NCBI GenBank assembly: GCA_003024985.2
Contig: PXIH01S0084203.1
Source of the DNA: Euperipatoides rowelli
Lineage: Eukaryota; Onychophora; Udeonychophora; Euonychophora; Peripatopsidae
DNA length: 10,899 nucleotides
Strand: one strand, 5' to 3'
The translations under genes and the position numbers were made by a program. Of this stretch, positions 1-8,589 are shown piece by piece. Under the pieces are notes generated by a model. The model had not been told where the DNA came from and did not search any database. It saw only the letters and a list, made by a program, of their open reading frames with translations. Every line of letters starts with the position of its first letter. Position 1 is the first letter of the stretch.

Positions 1-805
1 GTATATTTTAGTACAGAATTTTTTAAAAGTGAAAACAAGCTCAGCTCGTTTTCAGTCTAGAATGGGAAAAGTACTATAACGAGCTGGGCTCGTGTTAAGA
101 CTGGAAAGTGTTAATAATTCCCCAGAATATATATTTTTTTGTGATGTATGATTATGTACATTTGTTAGTTTAAATTTTTTTTTATTGGGTACCATTCCAG
201 GGTTAGGAATCTTTAACACTATAAAAACTATTTTTATAGCTGTTTTACTCTAATTTTTTTTCAGTTTAAATTTAATTATTTTTATTTTTGGAAAATTAAT
301 TAGTTTGTAATTGTTTTTCTTGTTATGTCAAAACAAGATGGCATCTATGATGGATTACTAATCGAGCCAGTTCTCTGATTTTTTTTTTACTGGACATTTC
401 TTCTAAATTTTCGAAGTCACCTTTTTATTTAATAGCTTTCCAATTTTTTTTCATCCTAACTCTGACCTTGTACCTAATGATGACAGTATGAATTTTGTTG
501 TCAAGAAATATTTTTTTAATATTTTATTTTCGGAGTGATTAAAGAAACAATCTAGTGTAATTTTATATTGAATTATACAAAGTTTTATTATTCAGAAATA
601 TTTTTATGATTATGTTTCCATTTGAAAATGTTTTTTTGGTTAGTTGGTTTGGACACCCTTTATTAGTCAGGAGTTTAGTTTTAAAATTTATTTTTGTTTG
701 TATGTCTGCACCGAGTATGTTGTTCACACTGTTTTTGTATTACCTTGAAATTACTTATTCAAATCATCAATTTGTTCAGCATAAAATATTTACATAAGGG
801 AAGAA
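1..805. other. AT-rich non-coding DNA upstream of gag
   Basis: No coding region is convincing here: the only open stretch (606-797) is low-complexity and rich in Phe, Leu and Val. If the element at 806-5305 was inserted complete, this region should hold its 5' LTR, primer-binding site and leader. I compared it by eye with the sequence after 5305 and found no long shared segment, only short AT-rich matches. A weak primer-binding-site-like word (TGGACACCC at 650-658) is present but is not flanked by a recognisable LTR end. Runs of about ten T occur near 175-185 and 379-388. The one structured part is the inverted-repeat pair at 38-107, listed separately. Confidence 0.6.
38..107. repeat. Two interleaved inverted repeats
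   Basis: Arm A (38-50, agctcagctcgtt) pairs with 78-90 over 13 positions with one G-T mismatch. Arm B (49-58, ttttcagtct) pairs with 98-107 over 10 positions, also with one G-T mismatch. The order is A, B, A', B', so both cannot form as one nested hairpin; the topology is pseudoknot-like. The region is clearly less AT-rich than its surroundings. Function is unknown; it could be a rearranged transposon end or an RNA-level structure. Confidence 0.55.
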
Positions 806-1927
806 ATGACCACACGAAGTAAATCAGTGATTAAGGACACATTGAGCAAAATGGAAGGGAGCAATGAGAGAGTTGGAGTGATGAAGGAACATCACGAGGT
901 TGATAAGTTGACAGGTGCCATTAAGTCGAATGTTGAAAATCTCCCAGTTGAACAATTGTTGAGAATGGTGAATGAGAGAGATGAGGAAATTGTTAGACTC
1001 AGCACGTCGGTAGATCTCAGTGACAGTGGGTGCATGAAAAAGAATGGAAGTGACATTTGTATTAATGCTGCATTATTGAAACAACTAACAAAGATAGTCA
1101 CCATCTAGGCAGTCATGAAGGTATGGAAATCCAATAAAGTTGTTATCCTCATTCAATTGGGACTTGAAGGATCTTAATGAAACCAAAAGGTTTGTGAATC
1201 AGTTTTGTGTATTGGCGAGAGAGAATCAGTGGTCAGATGCACATGCTGAAGCAGCTTTTGAGTCTAAATTATCCGGTAAGGCAAGGACCAAGTACTTTGA
1301 AGGATTGGGTGATGTAGAAGACATTTAATTCAATGAAAGACTGGATGAATTTGAGAGACTGTTTAATAGAGAACTTAACACTGCATGTAGTCAAGAGGTC
1401 TTTTGGACATGTATTCAAAGAAGTAATGAGTCAGTTAAATCTTTCAAACTTAGACTCATGAGTGCTGGCAAGGTTTACAGCAGGGATTTTAAAGATGACC
1501 TGTGTTTCATCAACTTCTTGCTCAACAGTTTATCAGAGGTCTATTAGAAAGATTCAGGACAGAGGTGTCACGTGCTAACATTACCGAATTTGAGAAAGCT
1601 GTTAAGTTAGCATTGAATGTAGAAACTTGTGATAAAAAATACGACAATGGTGATAAAGGAGTCAATAATATGCAGGATAACAAGGAAGATATTGAACAAG
1701 AGGTGAAAGAACTGAGGATTAAGGTAGATCAGTTAACTAGTGGTCAGAGGAACTACAGGAGTGGCTACATGGATCGTGAGTTTATGTGTTGGAGATGTGG
1801 TTGACAAGGTCACACACAGTGGAACTGTCAACAACGTATCAAACCTTCAGGAAATGGAAGAGGAAACAGAGGAGTGATGAACAGAAGTGATGAAGCTACT
1901 AGATGGAACAAACAAGAGTTAAACTGA
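806..1927 (+). pseudogene. gag: gag pseudogene (capsid-like region plus CCHC zinc knuckle)
   Basis: This encoded the structural polyprotein of the retroelement particle. An ATG at 806 opens a 100-codon N-terminal part in frame 2, which ends at TAG 1106. Homology resumes in frame 3 from about 1110, including a capsid-like stretch with FNWDLKDLNETKRFVNQF near 1150. It is stopped by TAA at 1326 but reads on to about 1500, then returns to frame 2, where FIRGL and an AVKLALNVE-like helix typical of retrotransposon Gag occur. The nucleic-acid-binding knuckle C-x2-C-x4-H-x4-C spans 1787-1828, with Cys at 1787 and 1796, His at 1811 and Cys at 1826. It is split by an in-frame TGA at 1802-1804. A further TGA lies at 1925. 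A charged stretch around 1680-1740 may have been a coiled coil. The identity is firm from position and motif; the exact gag-pol boundary is not visible. Confidence 0.82.
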
Positions 1928-1975
1928 AATGTCCTTTTTTTTGTTGGGACCCATAAAGGGAGGACCAAGAATTGT

Positions 1976-2472
1976 ATGAAGAAAACCGGGGATGATGACC
2001 ATAGTAAACAGACCATAGGTGGTTGCAATAATGGAAACAGATTAACTGAGCATACAAAGATCAGGTTTGACAAGTATTTTAGCGAGAAACCTATTATTAT
2101 GATGCAGGTGATGGAAAGAAATGCTAATGCACTCGTGGACACTGGTGCTCAGATTTCCCTTCTCAACAAGGGATTTGTCATTTCCAATGATAAACTAGTC
2201 AAATGTGATGTCACCAAAATTGTCACACCCGTGAGCGATGGCAGTACCAAAGCTGATTGTGTAATGGTTAATGTCAAGATCAATAGTTGCAGAGTTGAAC
2301 ACAAAGTTTGTCTCACTAGCTTTAATGATGACTGTCAATATGACTTTATATTGGGGTATGACTTACTCACCAGAGTAGGAGCACTCATTGATGTAGAACA
2401 CAGAGTTATGAAACTTTCTTCTAACTCAGGTTACAATAAGGCTCCTTACTCAGTGAGACATGAAGTAAACAG
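1976..2472 (+). pseudogene. Retrotransposon aspartic protease domain
   Basis: This is the pepsin-like protease that cleaves the Gag-Pol polyprotein. The active-site motif ALVDTGAQISLL is present, with the DTGA codons at 2138-2149. The second conserved block, ILG followed by YD, lies at 2348-2362, roughly 70 residues later as expected for this family. The domain itself has no internal stop and is in the same frame as the zinc-knuckle part of gag, so gag and protease were probably one frame originally. Frame 2 remains open to the stop at 2531-2533, but RT homology has already moved to frame 1 by then. Codons before about 2060 belong to the gag-protease linker. The protease is one of the best preserved parts of the element. 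The upstream stops at 1802 and 1925 and the frame change at its end mean it is not expressed as part of a polyprotein. Confidence 0.85.
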
Positions 2473-3480
2473 ATGGAGTGGTGTCATACTGTTAATGTTA
2501 AAAATAAAGACATTCAAGGTGCATTCAAGATGAGTGAAACCATTCAACTAGGTGATGTGAAGCTTTCCAGTGAACAACAGGAATCTTTAGAGACTATTCT
2601 CAATGATCACAAAGTAATTTTCATAGAAAATGTGGCTGATATGACAGGTGCAAATCTTCCACCGAATAAGCCTAAGTTTACTTCTGATACTGCAATATAT
2701 CAACGACAGTATCGTATCCCTCACAAACTATACAGTCCGGTTTGTGAGAAACTTGAAGGTCTTGAGAAAGCAGGGATAATATCCAAAACTTGTACTAACT
2801 GGAACACACCTGCTATGTTCCTTGAAAAAAGGCTCCATCTACAGACATAAGGATGGTCATGGATTTGAGAAAAATTAATCAGATAGTTGAACCACTGAAA
2901 TACCCTCTGATGCGCATAGATGAAATAATTGACAAGTTGGGAGGGTCAAGAGTGTTTTCCACACTTGACCTGAACAATGGATATTTTAACATTAAATGAC
3001 ATGAGCAAGTTAAAGAACGATTTGCATTCACTGCACCTTTCAGGAGATATAAAATGGAGAGGCTTCCTCAAGGTCTGTCCACCAGCGCTGGTAGGTTTAA
3101 AAAAATAATGAATGAGGCCCTCAGTGATGTCATATCTGGGGGACATTGCATGGTGTTTTAAGATGATATCATTGTACACTAAAGACATTGCTTCACATCT
3201 TGATGTGTTAAAAATGGTGTTAGCTGCTTTAAAACAAGTCAACATGGCTGTCCATCCATCCAAGTGTCTTCTATTCTGTACATCCTTGAAGTTTTTATGC
3301 CACATCGTTGATCAGGATGGCTTCAGACCAACCTTATAAAATGTGGAGATGGTTAGAAATTTTGAGTGTCCTTCAACTGTCAAACAAGTACGTAGTTTCC
3401 TAGGAACTGTGAACTTTTATAGGCGATTCATCCACAGTATAACCAAGATTGCTGACCCTATCTATCTTTTACTCAAAGGA
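2473..3480 (+). pseudogene. Reverse transcriptase domain, broken in the active site
   Basis: This is the RNA- and DNA-dependent DNA polymerase of the element. Its N-terminal part (2473-2850, frame 1) carries the fingers region with a QRQYRIPH-like block and the GLEKAGII block. Frame 3 then gives RMVMDLRKIN, a YPLMRIDEIIDKLGG block, FSTLDLNNGYF (which includes the first catalytic Asp) and LPQGL near 3066. In-frame TGA occurs at 2997. The YxDD-type box reads F-stop-DD-II at 3156-3173: both aspartates are there, but the residue before them is a TAA. About ten bases later the frame moves to frame 1, which carries YTKD and the thumb. A TAA at 3337 precedes the conserved block VRSFLGTVNFYRRFI (3391-3435), the usual junction after RT. 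The assignment is secure; the gene is inactive. Confidence 0.92.
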
Positions 3481-4200
3481 AAGGGTGATATTAAGACTCA
3501 TTGGAATTATGCTGCAAGTAATGCATTTGATAAACTGAAAGAATTGCTGACTAAGGCACCATTGCTTCAGTATCCTGATTTTAGCTGTGATTTCTTTGCC
3601 AAGACTGATGCTAGTGGAATTGGCATGGGAGCTGTATTAGAACAGAAAGATGATCAAGGCATGATACATCCTGTGGCTTTCTGCAGCAGGAAGCTTAATC
3701 AAGCTGAAACTCGTTACTCTGCTATTGAGAGGGAAGCTTTGGTGATAGTTTATGCCCTTGGGGAATTTAAACATTTAACCTATGGCTATCGCATATTGCA
3801 TCAAACAGGTCATCATTCTCTGGACACATATTCAAGATCAAAAAATACTAATCTATGTCTTGTACGGTGGTTGTTACAAGTACAAGATCACAACATACTG
3901 GTTGAATACCAACCAGTAAAGTTCAACTTTGTAGCCGATTGGCTGTCAAGGTCCCATAGTGAAGAGATTCCATCTAGCATTGTTGCTGCAAGCAAACCCC
4001 AGAACACTGTAACTACTGAAAGAATTTGGGAAGCTCAATCTCAAAATAAGTGGTGCTTGAAGCTGATTGACAAACTGAAGGAAGGTGATGTTGTAACTGG
4101 TGAATTCATGATTGATCATGAAGGCATTCTGCTAAAAAAAGTTATACCTGAAAGACTACATGGGTGGAAGTACCATATTGTGACTCTTACTGTTTTGCGT
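3481..4200 (+). pseudogene. RNase H domain and connection to integrase, catalytic Asp replaced
   Basis: RNase H removes the RNA strand during reverse transcription. This is the longest undamaged stretch of the element, inside an open frame of 3343-4296. The first catalytic Asp lies in TDAS (codon 3607-3609). The conserved Glu lies in IEREALVIVYAL (codon 3733-3735). The third catalytic position is normally Asp in a TDHxPL block; here it reads TGHHSL with Gly (GGT) at 3808-3810. The surrounding words HPVAFCSRKL and RYSAIEREAL match the family well, so this looks like a real substitution and not misalignment. The connection, with RWLLQVQDHNI, a YQPVKFN block and ADWLSRS, spans about 3868-3957. 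With the third Asp gone, the domain is expected to be inactive even without the frameshifts elsewhere. Confidence 0.88.
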
Positions 4201-5305
4201 AATGAACTCATTGCTGCCTACCATGATGGGGTGTGGGGAATCTGTCTACCAACATTACTGCATGGAAACTCAGGTTATTTACATGGGAGAACATGAGAGA
4301 ATATGTACACAAATTTGTTCAATTCTGTGACATATACCAAAAGCGGAGAGTGGTCAGAAGCCATGTGCCATTTTAACCTGTCAAGCCCCTACGAACCCTA
4401 TAGAGAGAATATCTATTGACCTTCTCAGCCTATTCTCATTACCTCCTCAATGGAACAAATACATAGTTGTGTGGGTCAACCATTTGAGTCGAATGACTTT
4501 TGCCTCAGCTATAAAGAACATTGATGCTGAGACTATAGCAACTGACTATGTTAACATTCTGACTAAATATGGTGCCTCAGTGGAAATAGTTTCTGACCAT
4601 GGTGGTCAGTTCACAGGAACTTGATGAGAGCTGTTCACAAATCTCTGGGTATGAAAGGCATCTAAACCACTCCCTATAACCCCCAGTCCAATGCCGTACT
4701 TGAGAGGGTTAATTCTAAGATTCTAAGTGTACTTTCCAAAATATGTAATGAACAATTTTCCAAGTGGGACCAATATCTGCCATTCGTAATACAAAATCTT
4801 AATAATTCTGTTCATAGAAGCACTGGTGAAAGTCCATTCTTCATATTTTATGGCTTTAATCTGATCAACCCCAGAGTAACTGTCATTGATCAAGGAGGTG
4901 AGGATGATTTCAGAAAACGAAGTCATAGCCAGAATATATGAGGGAATGGTAGAAGCTACAGATAGAGTAAGAGAGTGCCTCACCAAATCCTCCAAAGTGA
5001 ACTGTGAACCGAGGAGTAGGTTGGTGAAATTGACTGAATTTCAACCAGGGGATCAAGTGCTATGTCTCAACTCCATGAGCTACACAGGAAGGAACAAAAA
5101 GCTTAAACCTCATTATAAGGGACCTTATAGAATAATAGGAAGGTACGGAATGGTGAACTACCGCATACAAGACACTAATGGTGGAGTTATTGAAAAACTG
5201 GTTTATATTAATAAACTTAAAGACTATTTCCCTAGAGAATTGCTGAATGACAAATTCAATGAAGAGGGCGACTATGTCATTGCTTATTGCACTCAAGACG
5301 AGTGA
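4201..5305 (+). pseudogene. Integrase (HHCC, DDE core, GPY/F tail), multiply broken
   Basis: Integrase joins the DNA copy to the host genome. The zinc-binding region has a His codon at 4222, after which the frame slips; the expected second His is not readable and an Asn codon (4239) follows in the new frame. The later C-x2-C reads CDIY, with Cys at 4326 and Tyr at 4335. The core keeps the first Asp in RISIDL (4418), the second in VSDHGGQF (4595) and the Glu in a NAVLERVN block (4702). TAA at 4374, a TGA pair at 4622-4627 with a frame change, and TAA at 4663 interrupt it. The C-terminal part (about 4886-5305, frame 2) carries LKPHYKGPYRIIGRYG, a GPY/F module with GPY at 5120-5128, and a YINKLKDYF ending. 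The final TGA is at 5303-5305. No env follows. Confidence 0.9.
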
Positions 5306-5455
5306 TGTGTGTTTTAATGTTCAGTTGCACTTAGTTGAGTGACCTCAGGCAGTTTATATTTTTGAAATTTTTAATGTAAAAGAAATTAACCTTTGACTTT
5401 ATCATTCTCAACCCGGGTAAAGGAGTTAAATTCCCTCAGGGTTATTGTAATGTAT

Positions 5456-5508
5456 TATAGTAAATGCAATAATTTTATTTACTATAGTTAATTGAAAAAT
5501 CAATTAAC
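5456..5508. repeat. Two adjacent perfect inverted repeats
   Basis: The first has 10-base arms, TATAGTAAAT at 5456-5465 and ATTTACTATA at 5477-5486, with an 11-base spacer. The second starts on the next base, with 8-base arms GTTAATTG at 5487-5494 and CAATTAAC at 5501-5508 and a 6-base spacer. All pairs are perfect. AT-rich sequence makes short inverted repeats common, but two perfect ones placed end to end are less expected. They may belong to the terminus of the retroelement or of another inserted element. Confidence 0.6.
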
Positions 5509-6039
5509 CTAGTTTTTATTTTAAAATCATTTTTATTTTTATATAATGCTTTGACCCACATCAAAGTATTCCGCTACTCCAGTCAATCAAGTTTTAAAAT
5601 GTTAATCTTATAGTGAGAGTTACTGTACATCACTATTTAAATTTAATTTATTTAATTTCTCTTTTACTTTTGCCTGAGTTTTAATTTTTTTTTTCAGGCA
5701 GTTATAAATTAAATTGTTCAATATTTCATTTGCGTGTATTTGTACGAGTTTGATTTTTTTAATTTTATTTTATTTTGAGATACTTTTGGCATGTGTTATT
5801 TGTATTCTTGCAATGTATTTTATACTTGCTTATCACTGGGTGTACAAACGGTATGAAGAAGTAGTATAAGATTTTATTTCAATATTTCAATTTAATCCTT
5901 GTCAAATTTATTCATGTTATTATAAATACTGTATATTGTTTTTTTAATTTATTTTAATGTTTAATTGTGAGTGGAACAGTTTTGCATTTAGTTTGTTGTT
6001 CTCCCTCGCTGTTGTCAATCTGCATTTTTTCTCTCTCCT

Positions 6040-6065
6040 GGTAAAAGTAGCGGTAGGCTTTTACC
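6040..6065. repeat. Perfect 8-base inverted repeat
   Basis: GGTAAAAG at 6040-6047 pairs exactly with CTTTTACC at 6058-6065 around the 10-base loop tagcggtagg. It lies in the least AT-rich part of the region after integrase, about 100 bases before the AATAAA at 6158. It could be a structured RNA element in an LTR R region, but that is inference. Confidence 0.55.
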
Positions 6066-6157
6066 TGTTTAACCCCAGAAACAGCCCGTATAATCTGCAG
6101 AGAGATAATTAGCGGAGGTGAGCAATTCACGATGCAACTCTTACCATTTTAAAAATT

Positions 6158-6163
6158 AATAAA
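6158..6163 (+). promoter_or_regulatory. Candidate polyadenylation signal AATAAA
   Basis: A canonical AATAAA follows the more structured 6000-6145 stretch on the same strand as the retroelement. It could be the polyadenylation signal of the element's 3' LTR. In DNA this AT-rich the hexamer is frequent by chance, so the call rests only on its position and context. Confidence 0.22.
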
Positions 6164-6180
6164 CTGTTGTATTAATTAAT

Positions 6181-7987
6181 ATTGATTTACTAATATTCTA
6201 TTCATTTGTAAATTTAACATTTGAGCTTATTTTGTGCCATGGTCAAAGATAGTTAGAATGTTTTAAATATTTAATTTATGTTTTATTTAAGTGGTCATTA
6301 GATGGTTACTTTTATTTAATTTATTTGCCGATTGCCGTACTCTAAAATTAGTAAAGATACTGTATATTGAATTTGATATTTGGATTCCAAAATAAAAAAC
6401 AACTTGTTTTCAAAATTAGGATCAGTATAAACTTTCATGCTGTAAACATTTCCGATCCATTATTAAAATTTATTCAGGAATGCAGTATTGAACTTTTTGC
6501 TATTGTCTTTATTTACACCTGCTGATTTATCATAGTAAGACTCGGAACCTATTGTTTCATTGCTGAGCTCGGCAGCGTTGTTTACTAAATATTTTGCATG
6601 CCTTGGTGACTTATGGAAAAAATCTAACACTCACAGCGGGTAGTATTGAGCGCCCAACATTATTAATTTTTAGTAACGCTATAGTAAAAAAAAACTATAC
6701 TAATTGCACTTATTTGTTTTTGGCCTATTGCGATCTTCGAAACAAATAAACAATAACAATGTGTGATAAACTGAGGATAATCTTATGTGTAATCTATTTC
6801 GACACATGGATAGTATATAAACTAAATCACTCAGAAATCATGATCTTTTATATCTATCATATCTTGTGCTTACCATCCTGTTCTGAAGTCTATTTCTGAT
6901 CATCATCATGTTTATGTAGAAGAGTCAATATGAAGAATATGTGTATATCACTATAAGAAGAAATCATGCTGAATAATTAGAAGAAAGAAGATATCTGATA
7001 ACAATAAGCTGAAGACTGATGCTTTGTGTCCGGTCATGAGAAGATTATGTAAAGAACCATGGAAGCATTGTTTCTCTGGGTACAATAATTCAATTCAATA
7101 TTTTTTTCATATCATCATCTCAAGATGTTTAAGCACAGAAGAGGACCAAATAGCCAAATTTGTCATCGCTAAAAGGAGTGTCACTATTCAAAATTTTACT
7201 CCTTAATTTTAAATCCAAGTGAAGATAACTTTTTCTCATAAACTTATAAGCTCACCTGAACTAATTGTGCTGGCGATCACATATTTTAAAATGGCAAATT
7301 TAGTTAGTTTATTTGACCACGCACTTAATTAATTGTAATATTGTTTAATCTTTTATTTAAAAATGAATGCAAATCATTATTGTAGAAACTTATGTTAAAA
7401 TTATATGACATTTTAAAGGTATAATTCATTCCATGATTTATTGTAAATTATTAATATGTTTAGCTATGGTCGAAGAACCATAATAAACTTAAACATGATT
7501 TGCTAAAAAACTTATAAAATGGTGTGAGCAATTTTATTTGGTGTGGACATACGTGAGTGTTGGGGTGTCCATTCAAAATGTAGACAGATTATTTTATTTT
7601 TGCTAATATCTTTAACATAGCTTATTTCAATTTCAAAATGTTTTACTTGTAATTTACATCGCCTTAGGTACATGCGATAGGCTGCACGAGAGATCTGTAT
7701 CTCCAGGTCTCTGACGAGGTGTCAGTTTATTTATTTAGACTGGAATAACTGTTGTCTTAGTCGGTCTTGTATGATATGTTCCAAAATAGTTAGGATGTTT
7801 TCCTTTTGGTTTAGATGCTGTCAAGCACATTGACATAGTCGTTATTTAGGGATTAAGTCCACAATAATCTAAATTGCATTAAGTAGTAGGGTTCCTGTCT
7901 TCTATTATTTTAGACAGGTTAGATTCTATTTTACACAAAANCCAACTGCCAACACAAATACAAAATTTGCCAACTTTTAGGATTCCA
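6181..7987. other. AT-rich intergenic DNA, no gene supported
   Basis: I see no coding region with homology-like blocks on either strand; the longest open frame (7024-7206) shows no recognisable motif. A purine-rich stretch lies at about 6918-7015. Small hairpins occur at 6680-6699 (TATAGT, eight A, ACTATA) and 7173-7204 (AAGGAGT with ACTCCTT). A less AT-rich patch at about 7660-7730, containing gcacgagagatctgtatctc, may be a fossil of an unidentified repeat. One ambiguous base (N) is at 7941. Confidence 0.6.
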
Positions 7988-8040
7988 CCAAAGTTGGAGG
8001 AGGAGGCTCCCCCCCACCCCCTTAGCTACACCCCTGACAG
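7988..8040 (-). repeat. C-rich fragment resembling a DNA-transposon end
   Basis: On the + strand the stretch runs ggaggaggctcc, two C runs, then ttagctacacccctgacag. On the minus strand it begins CAGGGGTGTAGCTAAGGGGG. This resembles the CAGGGGCGTAGC-G-run termini I associate with several animal cut-and-paste transposons, notably hAT-like families. No partner terminus in the opposite orientation and no transposase were found nearby, so this is at best a solo end or a MITE fragment. Confidence 0.4.
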
Positions 8041-8230
8041 GAATTAAGTCTTGGAATTGCACATAAATTTATTTATACAATCCCTTACTTTAACCTAAGA
8101 CAAAATAAAAACCTATAATGTTGTAATTTCTTGTACTATATCTGGAATAACTATTCTTTATTTAAATTTGCCTAATTTTATATAATTGTATTTTATTGAG
8201 TATACAGTATCAGTGTCATTGCATGACTTT

Positions 8231-8279
8231 TGGTACCTGGGGCAGAACTTTCTCATGTCACCACCCCCCCTCTTTCTTA
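8231..8279. repeat. C-rich repeat copy 1 (TGGTACCTGGGG ... C run)
   Basis: TGGTACCTGGGG at 8231-8242 is followed 21 bases later by CCCCCCCTCTTT (8264-8275). The same two words recur in the same order and orientation at 8602-8631 with a shorter spacer. The two are therefore probably diverged copies of one repeat. No protein-coding content is apparent. Confidence 0.45.
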
Positions 8280-8589
8280 ACAAAAAAAACTGGCCTATGT
8301 ACTAATTTTAAACCAGCCAGGTTTGTTGTTTGTTTATTTATTACCACTCCAAACCACTGTGGTAATTACGCAGAAAGGTCAACACCTTGCTGGGGGAGAG
8401 GTTGACTCTCGAATACTGTGGCACTCCCTCACAGCTGTAACTGCTATTGCACATTTTCTTATGTTGAACGCACCCGACCATCTGTCCCCAATGTGTAACA
8501 TCTGAAACTAAATTGTTAAATCAAATAAGTAACTACTTCTTATAATCACTGGTGATTTCTTTTTTATTCGTCCCCGTTTAACATTACCC

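Larger units (their letters stand above)
806..5305 (+). mobile_element. Decayed Ty3/gypsy-type LTR retrotransposon, coding part
   Basis: The gag-protease-RT-RNase H-integrase order and the domain motifs place it in the Ty3/gypsy (Metaviridae) group. It has a single CCHC zinc knuckle, a DTGA protease, an RT with a recognisable palm, an RNase H with TDAS, an integrase with D,D and E in the expected order, and a GPY/F-type tail. No envelope gene or chromodomain follows integrase. Frame changes lie near 1095-1150, 1500-1530, 2473-2530, 2822-2850, 3171-3182, 4235-4245, 4377-4390, 4616-4626 and 4886-4941. In-frame stops interrupt otherwise continuous homology at 1326, 1802, 1925, 2997, 3159, 3337, 4374 and 4663. 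The copy is therefore dead as a coding element. The LTRs and the target-site duplication were not identified, so the true element ends are unknown and probably lie outside 806-5305. Clade assignment would need a phylogeny. Confidence 0.93.
5306..6180 (+). other. AT-rich region after integrase, possible remnant of element 3' end
   Basis: No coding region is supported. By position this should include the polypurine tract and 3' LTR. A candidate LTR-like start (TGTAATG at 5446) sits just before two adjacent hairpins, but the bases before it are not a good polypurine tract. A more GC-containing stretch at about 6000-6145, ending in AATAAA at 6158-6163, has the look of the R region and polyadenylation signal of an LTR or other transcript end. 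No matching copy of it was found in 1-805, so the LTR reading is unproven. Confidence 0.4.

Noticed and set aside
650-658. TGGACACCC as a tRNA primer-binding site
   Set aside because: It matches a TGG-start PBS only over a few bases and is not preceded by a recognisable LTR end.
606-797. 63-codon open frame before gag
   Set aside because: Low-complexity, T-rich translation with no motif; it sits where an LTR or leader is expected and has no homology-like block.
1095-1150. Programmed frameshift between gag parts
   Set aside because: The slip lies inside gag and not at a gag-pol junction, no slippery heptamer is evident, and many other frame changes are present, so decay is the simpler explanation.
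2946-3305. Antisense 119-codon open frame inside RT, and similar antisense frames at 892-1104, 1828-2142, 4723-4995 and 5060-5296
   Set aside because: They are shadows of the sense-strand retroelement, whose domain motifs are clear in the opposite direction.
5446-5460. TGTAATG as the exact start of the 3' LTR
   Set aside because: The preceding bases are not a polypurine tract and no second copy is visible near the 5' side, so the boundary was not called.
7010-7040. Hammerhead-ribozyme-like core (ctgatg ... gaga)
   Set aside because: The conserved CUGAUGA and GAAA elements are not both present and flanking stems do not pair.
7024-7206. 60-codon open frame in the intergenic region
   Set aside because: No recognisable motif; length is within chance expectation for non-coding sequence.
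8196-8505. Two overlapping open frames of 69 and 60 codons
   Set aside because: They run through C-rich repeats and balanced-composition DNA with no domain-like pattern and overlap each other in different frames.
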